The notes under the pieces: model-generated
Seen by the model: the letters and a program-made list of their open reading frames with translations, nothing else
The model's database searches: none
Told to the model about the DNA's origin: nothing
NCBI GenBank assembly: GCA_024229275.1
Contig: JAAESQ010000184.1
Coordinates: forward strand, 1-52,972
DNA length: 52,972 nucleotides
Reading direction: 5' to 3'
Source of the DNA: a bacterium
GTDB taxonomy: Bacteria > Acidobacteriota > Thermoanaerobaculia > Thermoanaerobaculales > Sulfomarinibacteraceae
Shown here: piece after piece, positions 41,297-48,317 of the stretch
Layout of the letters: each line of letters starts with the position of its first letter
Position numbering within the stretch: position 1 is the first letter of the stretch
Made by a program: the position numbers and the translations under genes

Positions 41297-41500
41297 GTGG
41301 GCAAACCAATCGAAGAAATGCAACGCATCTGCCTGACCATGAACGAAGAGCAGCTTGAAGTGGTCAGCGAGTATGGTCGCCTCCTATCGGAGACTAAGGA
41401 CGCCGCCGTGAAGCTGGCCGAAATGTGCGACACATACCACCTGTTGGTTTCGAGCCTACGGTTCGAGATCTCCTGCCTAAAGTCTGAGATGGAGCAGTAG
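41297..41500 (+). CDS. Small helical unknown protein
   Basis: Start at GTG 41297 (MGKPIEEMQRICLTMNEEQL) after AGGGG; a longer frame would overlap the previous gene by over 70 nt. The 67-aa product is one long amphipathic helix pair (EEQLEVVSEYGRLLSETKDA, LVSSLRFEISCLKSEMEQ). It could form a coiled-coil. No family. Confidence 0.55.
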   Translation: MGKPIEEMQRICLTMNEEQLEVVSEYGRLLSETKDAAVKLAEMCDTYHLLVSSLRFEISCLKSEMEQ

Positions 41501-41501
41501 A

Positions 41502-41771
41502 ATGAGCAACCTATTACGGCTAGAAGCCGCCATATCCCGCCACCGAGAAACCTATCACAGGATAGAGCGGTTGTTGGGCATGTCACCGAGTCAGCAGGGG
41601 TTGCGGGATGTGTCTGCCACGTTACATATCGGGAGGGAGGCCGTCGATGACCCGGACTTTGTTCTCCCGCTAATCGCCCTAGACTATTCGATCCGAGTGA
41701 TCGAAGTGGATGATTCCGGAGCGACGGTAGTTATTACGACTACAAGCGAAATATCATTTGACTCACGCTAG
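41502..41771 (+). CDS. Small unknown protein
   Basis: An 89-aa protein with a helical start (LLRLEAAISRHRETYHRIER) and a beta-rich end (YSIRVIEVDDSGATVVITTT). It begins one base after the previous stop, and its last codons overlap the next promoter. No family. Confidence 0.5.
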   Translation: MSNLLRLEAAISRHRETYHRIERLLGMSPSQQGLRDVSATLHIGREAVDDPDFVLPLIALDYSIRVIEVDDSGATVVITTTSEISFDSR

Positions 41772-41785
41772 CCATAGCGTATAGT
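41758..41785 (+). promoter_or_regulatory. Promoter with a spacer palindrome
   Basis: TTGACT, 16-bp spacer holding CGCTA-GCCA-TAGCG flush against the -10, TATAGT, then TTAATAGTTAAGAC. Confidence 0.8.
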
Positions 41786-41823
41786 TTAATAGTTAAGACA
41801 TTCACCACCCACCGGAGAGACCC

Positions 41824-42057
41824 ATGAGCAATACACCCGAGACCATCATCAGTGAACACATCAAGCAACTGCTCGCACCTCAGACCCTTGAGAGCCTGAG
41901 TGCCATCAAGGTCAACCACCTCTATGGTAATCGGTACCGCGTGAACTGCTACACCAAGACGATCGTGGAGGGTTCGGCCATCAGCCGCAACCTCATCGAA
42001 GAGTCGTTCTTCGTCGCACTGGTAGACGATACCGTCTTCAACTTGACTCCGGCTTAG
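41824..42057 (+). CDS. Small unknown protein
   Basis: A 77-aa protein preceded by GGAGAGACCC. SEHIKQLLAPQTLESLSAIK is helical, followed by strands HLYGNRYRVNCYTKTIV and SFFVALVDDTVFNL. It has the look of a small helix-plus-sheet domain. First gene of a three-gene unit that includes an HD hydrolase. No family. Confidence 0.55.
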   Translation: MSNTPETIISEHIKQLLAPQTLESLSAIKVNHLYGNRYRVNCYTKTIVEGSAISRNLIEESFFVALVDDTVFNLTPA

Positions 42058-42071
42058 GTCGGGAGGCCACC

Positions 42072-42371
42072 ATGAAACTGACGAGCCATCAGCAAGACCT
42101 TGCCCTACGCCTGAAAACAGGTACCCTACTTCGCCTTGGCGTCGCAGGGACTCCGGAGTTTAACGGACGTGCGATGCGAGGTGCTACGGAGAGAGCCTTG
42201 GGACTCTACTTCGGTACCGAGTTGGTACAGGTTACGACGAAGGGCAAGCATAGCGACCAGCGGTTCCTTACGCTACGTCGCCATGTCGCCGAGATTAACG
42301 AGGTCGCGTACATCACAGGGATTGAGACTGCAAGAGTTATACGTCACCTTCCGAATGAGCAAGTGGAGTAA
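42072..42371 (+). CDS. Small unknown protein
   Basis: A 99-aa basic protein: KLTSHQQDLALRLKTGTLLR, then GRAMRGATERALGLYFG and a closing EVAYITGIETARVIRHLP. The start follows GGGAGG. Its place between a small protein and an HD hydrolase suggests a shared role, which I cannot name. Confidence 0.55.
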   Translation: MKLTSHQQDLALRLKTGTLLRLGVAGTPEFNGRAMRGATERALGLYFGTELVQVTTKGKHSDQRFLTLRRHVAEINEVAYITGIETARVIRHLPNEQVE

Positions 42372-42373
42372 TC

Positions 42374-42793
42374 ATGAGCTACGAACAGAAAACCCTCGCC
42401 CGTAAGATCGCGTCGGACGTATTCGGGGCGGGCACCGAACGGTACCAACATTCACGCAGCGTGGCTATCCGAGTCGGTGCAGCGGGGCTGGGGGAGCGGT
42501 CGGTCGCGGTCGCATGGCTACACGATGTGGTCGAAGACACTGATACCACGTTGGCTGACCTAGTGGCCGAGGGCGTTGACCCTGCCATTGTCGCCGCCGT
42601 CAGTAGCCTGACAAGGACTGAGGGGCAGGCGTACCGGGATTACATCGGCGACATTAAATACAACGGCGACCGGGAACAACTTGGCCGTCACGTCAAGATC
42701 CAAGACCTGATTGAGAACATCAGCCGAACCGAGAAACCGTCCATGATCCGCCGCTACGCACAGGCACTTGAGATTCTTTCCTTTGATTACTAA
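42374..42793 (+). CDS. HD-domain phosphohydrolase
   Basis: The 139-aa protein has an HD fold like small SpoT/MESH1-type hydrolases: H26 in RYQHSRSVAIRV, H50-D51 in AVAWLHDVVEDTDTTLADLV, then SSLTRTEGQAYRDYIGDI and HVKIQDLIENI with the last acid. It probably hydrolyses nucleotides; alarmone or dNTP substrates are both open. Starts 2 nt after the previous stop. Confidence 0.75.
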   Translation: MSYEQKTLARKIASDVFGAGTERYQHSRSVAIRVGAAGLGERSVAVAWLHDVVEDTDTTLADLVAEGVDPAIVAAVSSLTRTEGQAYRDYIGDIKYNGDREQLGRHVKIQDLIENISRTEKPSMIRRYAQALEILSFDY

Positions 42794-42801
42794 GATTTTC
42801 C

Positions 42802-42829
42802 TTGCATCGGTCGAATGCCGGTGTATACT
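42802..42829 (+). promoter_or_regulatory. Promoter with a spacer palindrome
   Basis: TTGCAT, 16-bp spacer with CATCGG...CCGGTG arms, TATACT, then TTAATAGTTAAGG. Confidence 0.75.
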
Positions 42830-42867
42830 TTAATAGTTAAGGGAAACGAAACACACAGGAGAAACGA

Positions 42868-43197
42868 ATGACCTCTTGCTTCCAACGATACGCCACCCCC
42901 TCCGAGAGATCAGCCGCACGTAAGTTGGTGCGAACCATCCTCAACGCGGGATTCGTCATCCGAGTATATGACAGTGCAGAGTTTAACACCGACCATGACC
43001 TGTCTACTGAGGCAGACGTACTGGCCGAGTTGGCAACGTCGGGCGACGACCGGGTGTACTTCCGGAAGCCGGGCGACGAGCGATTCATCGGCTGGTTCTG
43101 GTTGATCTGGGGAAACGGGGAAGACCTTATCTCGGACTACAACGTCAACGAGACGACCGAGAAGATCGCATCCATCGCTTGCGAGGTGGTGGCATGA
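42868..43197 (+). CDS. Unknown early protein
   Basis: A 109-aa protein preceded by AGGAG. It has SERSAARKLVRTILNAGFVI, VYDSAEFNTDHDLSTEADVL and DERFIGWFWLIWGNGEDLIS. Short alpha/beta phage proteins of this look occur near replication genes, but I cannot name the family. ATGA overlap with the next gene. Confidence 0.55.
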   Translation: MTSCFQRYATPSERSAARKLVRTILNAGFVIRVYDSAEFNTDHDLSTEADVLAELATSGDDRVYFRKPGDERFIGWFWLIWGNGEDLISDYNVNETTEKIASIACEVVA

Positions 43198-43412
43198 ACA
43201 AATTATTGCAGCTAGGATGGGTCGTTGAGGTCTGGGTGGGAGCCATCGATGGCAACCTGTACGTCACGCTGACTGACCCGAGATCCGGGCCGGATGAGGA
43301 GAGCCGCCACTCACTGCTCTGCTCCGAGAACGCAGAGGGACTGCTGACCCAGGACGTACAGCAGGCTATTGAGACACGCCTCAAACAATTCTACGAAGAC
43401 AACCTGAAATAG
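43194..43412 (+). CDS. Small unknown protein
   Basis: A 72-aa protein starting at ATG 43194 in an ATGA overlap. WVVEVWVGAIDGNLYVTLTD forms a strand pair, then a helix TQDVQQAIETRLKQFYED. No family. Confidence 0.55.
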   Translation: MNKLLQLGWVVEVWVGAIDGNLYVTLTDPRSGPDEESRHSLLCSENAEGLLTQDVQQAIETRLKQFYEDNLK

Positions 43413-43646
43413 TACTAACGTGACAGTGCCCGACCCGCATTGCAGTGTGGGAAGGCCCCAACTGAGGAGGATAAGCAAATGATTCTTAAATGTCCATACT
43501 GAACCCCTACGATTCCAAGGCGTCTCCCACCCTGCAAGGTAGGTTGACGATTGCCGACTGTACCTCGCGAGTGCGGTAGGACAACTGGATAGGGCGGACG
43601 GGCGAGCCGTAGAAAGTAGTCATGCAAATTCCGATTTCCTTTTTAC
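43413..43646 (+). other. Gene-free stretch with possible structured RNA
   Basis: No gene longer than 29 codons is credible. It contains a CCCGCA-TTGCAG-TGTGGG hairpin (43435-43452) and a strong ribosome binding site GAGGAGGA (43464-43471). That site precedes a seven-codon frame (43479-43502, MILKCPY) ending at once. It may be a leader, a decayed gene or a small RNA. Confidence 0.35.
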
Positions 43647-43675
43647 TTGACAGGACGTGTTTTATGTTGTAGTCT
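43647..43675 (+). promoter_or_regulatory. Promoter of the HCDKHVVKM-protein/protease unit
   Basis: TTGACA, 17-bp spacer, TAGTCT, then TTAATAGTTCATCAAC. The conserved start region matches the other promoters; the spacer is one base longer. Confidence 0.65.
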
Positions 43676-43710
43676 TTAATAGTTCATCAACGCCACTAAC
43701 GGAGACAACC

Positions 43711-44259
43711 GTGAATATCTTTGTACTCGACAACTGCCCCCGCGAATCAGCCAAGATGCACTGCGACAAGCACGTCGTCAAAATGCACGTTGAAGGCATC
43801 CAGATGCTAGTCAGCGTGCTGCAACGGTACGAGATCGATCATGACGTCACAACCAAAGCTGGCACCGTTCACAAGGGTGGTTACGCTAACCACCCTTGTA
43901 CCCGCTGGGCAGGCGACTCGTACGACAACTTCATCTGGCTCGTCGAGTACACCCGGGCCCTTACTGCCGAGCATACCTTTCGCTACGGCACCCACCCAGT
44001 CACAGGCGAGCAGGTCCAGAAGGTTATATCGTACTCCACATTGCTGTACGAGCGTATGGCAGAGGACGGTTGTGCGGAGTCCGGACTGCTGCCATTCGCA
44101 CTTGCCATGCCAGACGAGTATCGCTCTGACGATGTTGTCGAGTCCTACCGCGACTACTATATCGCCGAGAAGCACCCCATCTGCCAGTGGAACAAGTCCC
44201 GCCCCGCCCCTGCTTGGTTTGTAGAGGCATTCACTTACTCATCGGAGATACACTCATGA
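43711..44259 (+). CDS. Conserved phage protein of the HCDKHVVKM type
   Basis: Start at GTG 43711 after GGAGA; the longer frame would begin inside the promoter. The 182-aa protein matches a family widespread in phages: NIFVLDNCPRESAKMHCDKH, VVKMHVEGIQML, NHPCTRWAGDSYDNFIWLVE, HTFRYGTHPVTGEQV and LPFALAMPDEYRSDDVVESY. Cysteine, histidine and aspartate residues are conserved as in an enzyme or metal-binding protein, but I know of no proven function. ATGA overlap with the protease gene. Confidence 0.7.
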   Translation: MNIFVLDNCPRESAKMHCDKHVVKMHVEGIQMLVSVLQRYEIDHDVTTKAGTVHKGGYANHPCTRWAGDSYDNFIWLVEYTRALTAEHTFRYGTHPVTGEQVQKVISYSTLLYERMAEDGCAESGLLPFALAMPDEYRSDDVVESYRDYYIAEKHPICQWNKSRPAPAWFVEAFTYSSEIHS

Positions 44260-44936
44260 AAATAACATCCATCATCGTCCTCGTACTCGCCTTGCACGTC
44301 CTGATTGGGTCGCTACCGGTGACTGCGGCGACTCCGGACGACGGCCAGCCAATCAAGAGGGGGGTGGGTTTAGAAAACCGTTTTCCAAATTATCTCTGCC
44401 TAGTGAAAGTCTGCGAGCGGCCATTCACAGACGTAGGCTCTGGTGCGTTCCTACGGTCGGACCTAGTACTGACCTGTGCCCATAACGTACGAGACCTTAG
44501 CAGAGAGGGTACGTTGAAAATACACTGCATGAACGGAGAGACCTACACCAATTGTAAGGTTGTAGCACTGAACAAGCGGAGAGATCTGTGCCTAATCAAG
44601 ATCTACGATCAGGTGACAGAGCGTAAGGCGGTAAGAATCAGCCTGTTCCAGAAGGCCCCTCAGCACGTCGCATCGCTTGGCTGGGAGCCGTCAACGTCAT
44701 CGATGATCTTTGACATAGGAGAGCGTAACGGTAAGGTATATGGGCTCCCTGGCGGCTCTGAGGGCATATGGATCGGTCATACTGCCAAGGTTGTTCAGGG
44801 CATGTCTGGCGGACCACTGATTGACGCATACGGAGAGTTGGTCGGGGTAAACGTCTCAACCAGTCTGGACGGTAAAGAGTCACATGCGGTCGCCCTGAAA
44901 CACGTACAGACATTCCTATCGAACTACAGTCCATAG
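44256..44936 (+). CDS. Secreted trypsin-like serine protease
   Basis: The 226-aa protein starts at ATG 44256. It has a signal peptide (MKITSIIVLVLALHVLIGSL, likely cut near VTAA). The trypsin/DegP-like triad is complete: H76 in LTCAHNV, D110 in RRDLCLIKIYD, S184 in QGMSGGPL. No PDZ domain follows. Exported active proteases are rare in phages. This one could attack envelope or secreted host proteins. It closes its unit with a strong terminator. Confidence 0.8.
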   Translation: MKITSIIVLVLALHVLIGSLPVTAATPDDGQPIKRGVGLENRFPNYLCLVKVCERPFTDVGSGAFLRSDLVLTCAHNVRDLSREGTLKIHCMNGETYTNCKVVALNKRRDLCLIKIYDQVTERKAVRISLFQKAPQHVASLGWEPSTSSMIFDIGERNGKVYGLPGGSEGIWIGHTAKVVQGMSGGPLIDAYGELVGVNVSTSLDGKESHAVALKHVQTFLSNYSP

Positions 44937-44953
44937 ACACAACGTCTACCCGC

Positions 44954-44987
44954 AACCCTCGTATTGCTATTGCGTACGGGGGTTTTC
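44954..44987 (+). terminator. Intrinsic terminator after the protease gene
   Basis: AACCCTCGTA (44954-44963) pairs with TACGGGGGTT (44975-44984) with one G-U pair, followed by TTC. It marks the boundary to the repeat-rich right end. Confidence 0.75.
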
Positions 44988-45022
44988 TATTGGCTATTGG
45001 CTATTGGCAATTGGCAATTGGT
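44988..45022 (+). repeat. Heptamer tandem repeat
   Basis: Five tandem copies of a seven-base unit: TATTGGC three times, then AATTGGC and AATTGGT. No coding sense is apparent. Confidence 0.8.
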
Positions 45023-45094
45023 GACCACTATTAGAGAAACCCCTACGCTTCTGACCTCCCAGGAACCCGGGCGACCCGCACAACCGGCCAACCC

Positions 45095-45229
45095 GCATAA
45101 CCCCTATAATCGTTATAATCGGCACAATCGTTATAACCCCTATAATCGTTATAATCGGCACAATCGTTATAATCGGCACAACCACTATAATCGGCACAAG
45201 TCGGATAATCGGCACAACCGGAACAACCG
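45095..45229 (+). repeat. 9-nt tandem repeat, 15 units
   Basis: Fifteen successive 9-mers of the type (C/T/G)(T/C)ATAATCG or GCACAATCG/GCACAACCG, varying mainly by T/C exchange. Many units contain TATAAT. Read as protein they give a tripeptide (Y/H)NR repeated, with several silent changes; the frame starts poorly and overlaps the terminator. The words ATAACCGGA and ACAACCGGA return at the start of the promoter repeats to the right. Confidence 0.8.
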
Positions 45230-45248
45230 GAAAGCCGCCGGATTTTAG

Positions 45249-45276
45249 TTGACTGGTAACGGATAGTATGCTACGC
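45249..45276 (+). promoter_or_regulatory. Degenerate promoter-like site
   Basis: GATTTTAG-TTGACT as in other promoters, but no good -10 at 16-17 bp (CTACGC). Possibly a decayed copy at the array edge. Confidence 0.3.
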
Positions 45277-45310
45277 GTGACGTGTTATAGAATTGCCCCC
45301 AACAAAATGG

Positions 45311-45398
45311 GGATTTTGTTTTGACTTTCGACAATCGCGACGCATACTTGTAATGTTCCGGCGACGCGACAACGCGACGCCAGCCGCCAACCGCCAAA
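45311..45398 (+). repeat. Promoter-leader repeat R1
   Basis: First copy: GATTTTGTTTTGACT, 16-bp spacer, CATACT (45343-45348), then TTGTAATGTTCCGGCGACGC. Differs in the spacer (TTTCGACAATCGCGACG). A CCCC/GGGG hairpin precedes its T-tract. Drives 45412-45783. Confidence 0.85.
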
Positions 45399-45411
45399 CA
45401 GGATAACCGTC

Positions 45412-45783
45412 ATGATCCAAGGGTACAAACTATTCCGCGTAGACCGTAAAGGCCACCTACACTCTCTATTCATTGGGAAGGTACCTACCCTTCCAATCGG
45501 GGAATGGTTACAATCGGAATCATTGCCAACTAAGGGTTTTGCTGTTCGTCCGGGCTGGCACGTATGTAGCGAAAAGTCCGCTCCTCACCTTAGTATCGAT
45601 CCTGCCGGTTGTATGCCCCGAGTGTGGGCACGTGTCGATTGTGACGGTTGGATCAATTATCACAATCGTCCGGTTAATCAGGGTGGTCTATGGTACACCT
45701 GTGAACGGATTCGGATTGTATCGGTTATTCCGCGTGAGGGCGTCTATCTGGCACCATCGGTGCGACCCGAATTGGTATCATAA
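45412..45783 (+). CDS. Array gene 1, conserved phage protein
   Basis: The 123-aa protein follows GGATAACCGTC. It matches a pattern seen in several phages: YKLFRVDRKGHLHSLFIGK, then GEWLQSESLPTKGFAVRPGW and HVCSEKSAPHLS, VWARVDCD, and NQGGLWYTCERIRIVSVI. Function unknown. Its first half has ordinary codon usage, while its second half (from about 45590) follows the T/C alternation typical of the array, so it may be a composite. Confidence 0.65.
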   Translation: MIQGYKLFRVDRKGHLHSLFIGKVPTLPIGEWLQSESLPTKGFAVRPGWHVCSEKSAPHLSIDPAGCMPRVWARVDCDGWINYHNRPVNQGGLWYTCERIRIVSVIPREGVYLAPSVRPELVS

Positions 45784-45889
45784 CCGGAACAACCGGAAAG
45801 TGGCGGATTTTGTTTTGACTTCCGCCAACCGCGACGCATACTTGTAATGTTCCGGCGACGCGACAACGCGACGCCAACCAGCCGCCAAC
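45784..45889 (+). repeat. Promoter-leader repeat R2
   Basis: ACCGGAACAACCGGAAAG, TGGCGGA, GATTTTGTTTTGACT (TTGACT 45815-45820), 16 bp, CATACT (45837-45842), then the GC-rich leader GCGACGCGACAACGCGACGC. TGGCGGA/TCCGCCA flank the -35. Drives four genes from 45911. Confidence 0.9.
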
Positions 45890-45910
45890 CTATTGTGAGG
45901 ATTATTAGCT

Positions 45911-46216
45911 ATGCCACAACCCAGACACGTTGTAACGATTGTATCGCCCGGTGACGATTGTGACAGTTCTATGGCTCGTGCGTTTCAGAACGGTCAGAAC
46001 GCTATTGACTTTGCTGCGGCTTGTGCCTTTCGTATCGATCCTGACGGTTGGTCCGATTGTCTCGAAGCTGCGGACGGTGACCATTATGAGGCTCTGACCG
46101 AATTTAACAGCAATCAGAGATTTGGCAGTGATGCCGGTTTGATGGGTAATTACGTTATTACCATCTCGCGTGCTTTTTCCGAGTCTTACATCTTTGCAGC
46201 TTGTGAGGAGAAATAG
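45911..46216 (+). CDS. Array gene 2a, unknown
   Basis: A 101-aa acidic protein: HVVTIVSPGDDCDSSMARAF, then QNGQNAIDFAAACAFRIDPD and GDHYEALTEFNSNQRFG. First of four genes under R2. No family recognised. Codon use has the array style (GAC after T, GAT after C). Confidence 0.6.
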   Translation: MPQPRHVVTIVSPGDDCDSSMARAFQNGQNAIDFAAACAFRIDPDGWSDCLEAADGDHYEALTEFNSNQRFGSDAGLMGNYVITISRAFSESYIFAACEEK

Positions 46217-46217
46217 A

Positions 46218-46562
46218 ATGGCATCGACTGTATCGAATATTCCGGTTAAGATCGGACGTATCGAATTTAACGTTCACGTCGAATGGTCCTATAATCCGGG
46301 CGAGCCGGAAGTTAGGTATTATGCGGATGGTTCCGGTTATCCGGGTAGTCCGCCTGAGTTCGATTGTATCAATTACATCCGTTGTGAGGATTGTGAGTAT
46401 CCTGAGCGTCAGGAGGACTGGTCCACTGAGTGGGGTTATGCCAGTCGTGAGGAACGTAGGGATGCTTTCGTTATTGCGGAACGGTGGATTCTTGCCGATC
46501 TTGAGGCTGGATTGTATATTGACGAATTGTTCGATAATGCGGAGTGTGACGATTATGTTTAA
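46218..46562 (+). CDS. Array gene 2b, unknown
   Basis: Start at ATG 46218 after GAGGAGAAATAG, one base past the previous stop. The 114-aa acidic protein has VKIGRIEFNVHVEWSYNPGE and a cysteine pair in IRCEDCEYPE, then REERRDAFVIAERWILADLE. No family. Confidence 0.6.
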   Translation: MASTVSNIPVKIGRIEFNVHVEWSYNPGEPEVRYYADGSGYPGSPPEFDCINYIRCEDCEYPERQEDWSTEWGYASREERRDAFVIAERWILADLEAGLYIDELFDNAECDDYV

Positions 46563-46785
46563 TGCGAAGGTTGTAGCGGTTAGTGCGAATAGTAACTCAT
46601 TCGGGCTTAGATCGGTTCTGCTGGATTGTCCGGATAATCCGAATGGTCGGAGATGGCAGGTTTTGCTGAATGCTCTGAATGTGCAGAGATTCCGGGTTGG
46701 TTCGATTGTACCGATTAAGTCATGGAGTGCGGTTGGTGCGGAATGTCCGCGTTGTACCGATTGGTATCTTGAGAGAGGAGTGTAA
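46555..46785 (+). CDS. Array gene 2c, unknown
   Basis: Start at ATG 46555, overlapping the previous gene by 8 nt. The 76-aa basic protein reads NAKVVAVSANSNSFGLRSVL, RRWQVLLNALNVQRFRVGSI, then CPRCTDWYLERGV with one C-x2-C. Beta-rich; no family. Confidence 0.55.
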   Translation: MFNAKVVAVSANSNSFGLRSVLLDCPDNPNGRRWQVLLNALNVQRFRVGSIVPIKSWSAVGAECPRCTDWYLERGV

Positions 46786-46788
46786 CGA

Positions 46789-46995
46789 ATGTTCCGATTA
46801 AGACAAGTATTGCCGGTTAGTGCGGATTTTCCGGAAAGTGAGTCTGTGACGGTTGAAACGTGGGACCACCATCCTACGCGGGATGAACTGATTGTACTGG
46901 ATATAACGCCTGACGACTCTGACCGGATTTTGCGGATTGGTCACAATGGGGGACGTGTGCCGTTTATGTTCCTTGAGAGAATATCCGGAAAATGA
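46789..46995 (+). CDS. Array gene 2d, unknown
   Basis: A 68-aa protein, start 3 nt after the previous stop, preceded by AGAGAGGAG. RLRQVLPVSADFPESESVTV then LIVLDITPDDSDRILRIGHN. The stop touches repeat R3. No family. Confidence 0.55.
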   Translation: MFRLRQVLPVSADFPESESVTVETWDHHPTRDELIVLDITPDDSDRILRIGHNGGRVPFMFLERISGK

Positions 46996-47076
46996 TTTGA
47001 CTTCCGCCAACCGCGACGCATACTTGTAATGTTCCGGCGACGCGACAACGCGACGCCAACCGCCAACCGCCAACCA
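46983..47076 (+). repeat. Promoter-leader repeat R3
   Basis: Shortened upstream part (ATCCGGAAAATGATTTGACT); TTGACT 46997-47002, 16 bp, CATACT 47019-47024, then the leader with GCCAACC repeated three times. Drives 47092 and 47714. Confidence 0.9.
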
Positions 47077-47091
47077 ATTAGGATTATGACA

Positions 47092-47724
47092 ATGGGTAGA
47101 TTATTACCGCCAGTGCCGATGGCATCGGTTAAAACGATTCTTGGATACGCTGAACGGGGTATTGACGGTCGTAATTGGTATGCCGAAGCTAACGGTCAAA
47201 TCGATTATGTCAGTCGTGAGGAGGGGTGGGATCATGCCGAATTTTGCGGTATTCTCGCCACCACTAGTCCCCGATGTTCGGTTCTGCGGAATATCCGGCT
47301 TGGTCTGCATTTTATGCACCACCGGGATTTGCGGGTTATTCCGATGAAAGGGATTCGTACCAGTGTTACCAACTTTCTGGATGGTAAGGGTATTAACGGT
47401 CCTAAGACTGGTCCGTTTTGTGCCAATCTTTCCGGTGATTACAATCCTGTCACTTTGGACGTATGGATGGCTTATGCCTTTGGTATCGATCAATCCGATT
47501 TTAGCCGTAAGGCTACCCATCGTGAGGCGTCGAGTCGGGTTGTAGAGGCTGGTCGGGTATTAGGGATTAAACCGGCACAAGCACAGGCTGCTATCTGGAC
47601 GGGTTATCGTAGGAATGTCGGTTATACCGATTCTCCGTTCTCTATCGTCTCTGAGTATCGTACCGCTCGTGACAATGGGTGGGATATTGAGGGTTGTGAG
47701 ATTAAGGAGGGTCGTGACAATTAA
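47092..47724 (+). CDS. HhH-GPD DNA glycosylase-like protein
   Basis: Start at ATG 47092, 9 nt after AGGA; ATG 47086 is too close. The 210-aa product has ILATTSPRCSVLRNIRLGLH, then NFLDGKGINGPKTGPFCANL and YNPVTLDVWMAYAFG. GINGPKTGPFCANL looks like the hairpin-helix of endonuclease III (GVGRKTANVVL) and TLDVWM like its VDTHI. K105 and D123 are 18 residues apart, the same distance as the catalytic Lys120 and Asp138 of E. coli Nth. A base-excision or base-flipping enzyme is plausible. The Fe-S cluster cysteines are absent. Confidence 0.55.
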   Translation: MGRLLPPVPMASVKTILGYAERGIDGRNWYAEANGQIDYVSREEGWDHAEFCGILATTSPRCSVLRNIRLGLHFMHHRDLRVIPMKGIRTSVTNFLDGKGINGPKTGPFCANLSGDYNPVTLDVWMAYAFGIDQSDFSRKATHREASSRVVEAGRVLGIKPAQAQAAIWTGYRRNVGYTDSPFSIVSEYRTARDNGWDIEGCEIKEGRDN

Positions 47725-47905
47725 ACGTAAAACGCAAGAATTATTGCTTCAATGGGTTATCGTGTTCCTAGCGTTTACGCTGGCCCTATGGGATGAAGGG
47801 ATTTATCTGATTGTGTCGGTTATGACCATTGAACGTTTTTTCATGGTCGCCGCGATTATGTCAGTTACTCTAGTTGTAGGAGGTAGCCTCCATATGAGGA
47901 AATAA
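47714..47905 (+). CDS. Array gene 3b, two-span membrane protein
   Basis: Start at GTG 47714 right after AAGGAGG, overlapping the previous gene by 11 nt. The 63-aa product has two hydrophobic helices, LLLQWVIVFLAFTLALWDEG and FFMVAAIMSVTLVVGGSL. Holin-like in size, but so are many small phage membrane proteins. Confidence 0.5.
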   Translation: MTIKRKTQELLLQWVIVFLAFTLALWDEGIYLIVSVMTIERFFMVAAIMSVTLVVGGSLHMRK

Positions 47906-47916
47906 ACGAGTGTAGG

Positions 47917-47952
47917 GGTTATGCGGGTTACTTGGCGGTGGCCCGCATAACC
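47917..47952 (+). terminator. 11-bp hairpin at the head of R4
   Basis: GGTTATGCGGG / CCCGCATAACC, perfect, loop TTACTTGGCGGTGG. The same hairpin recurs before R6 and R7. It lies before the GATTTTGTTTT tract of the promoter repeat. Confidence 0.75.
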
Positions 47953-48060
47953 GGAACGATCGGAAAGTATCGGATTTTGTTTTGACTTCCGCCAACCGCG
48001 ACGCATACTTGTAATGTTCCGGCGACGCGACAACGCGACGCCAACCAGCCGCCAGCCACC
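47952..48060 (+). repeat. Promoter-leader repeat R4
   Basis: CCGGAACGATCGGAAAG variant start; TTGACT 47982-47987, 16 bp, CATACT 48004-48009, GC-rich leader. Drives the two SWIM-like genes. Confidence 0.9.
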
Positions 48061-48080
48061 CAAGTAGGATTTTAACGATT

Positions 48081-48317
48081 ATGACGCGGAAGGATAAAGG
48101 TAGGGAAATTGCCGAATCTAACGGGGTTACCCGATTGCCCGATCGTGCGGGTTATGCAGTCGGTGACCATCGTGTGGATTATGACGTCACCGGGTGCGAT
48201 TGTGACGATTGGACCGGTTCTGGCCTTTGGTGCGAACATTTGTTTGCTGTTGATTGTGCCGAAGATGCCTGTTATGTAGATAATTCCCTTTGTGAGGAGT
48301 GTAACGATAATGACTGA
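48081..48317 (+). CDS. SWIM zinc-finger-like protein, copy 1
   Basis: The 78-aa acidic protein has a SWIM-type set CDCDDWTGSGLWCEH (C-x-C-x8+-C-x-H) and the opening KGREIAESNGVTRLPDRAGY. SWIM fingers bind DNA or proteins in transposases, kinases and recombination proteins; here it is nearly the whole protein. The final CEEC could join in binding. It overlaps its paralogue by 8 nt. Confidence 0.65.
   Translation: MTRKDKGREIAESNGVTRLPDRAGYAVGDHRVDYDVTGCDCDDWTGSGLWCEHLFAVDCAEDACYVDNSLCEECNDND

Noticed and set aside
44964-45248. 94-codon frame through the 9-nt tandem repeat
   Set aside because: Starts in the terminator at a TTG without ribosome binding site. The (Y/H)NR peptide is noted under findings, but I do not call a gene.
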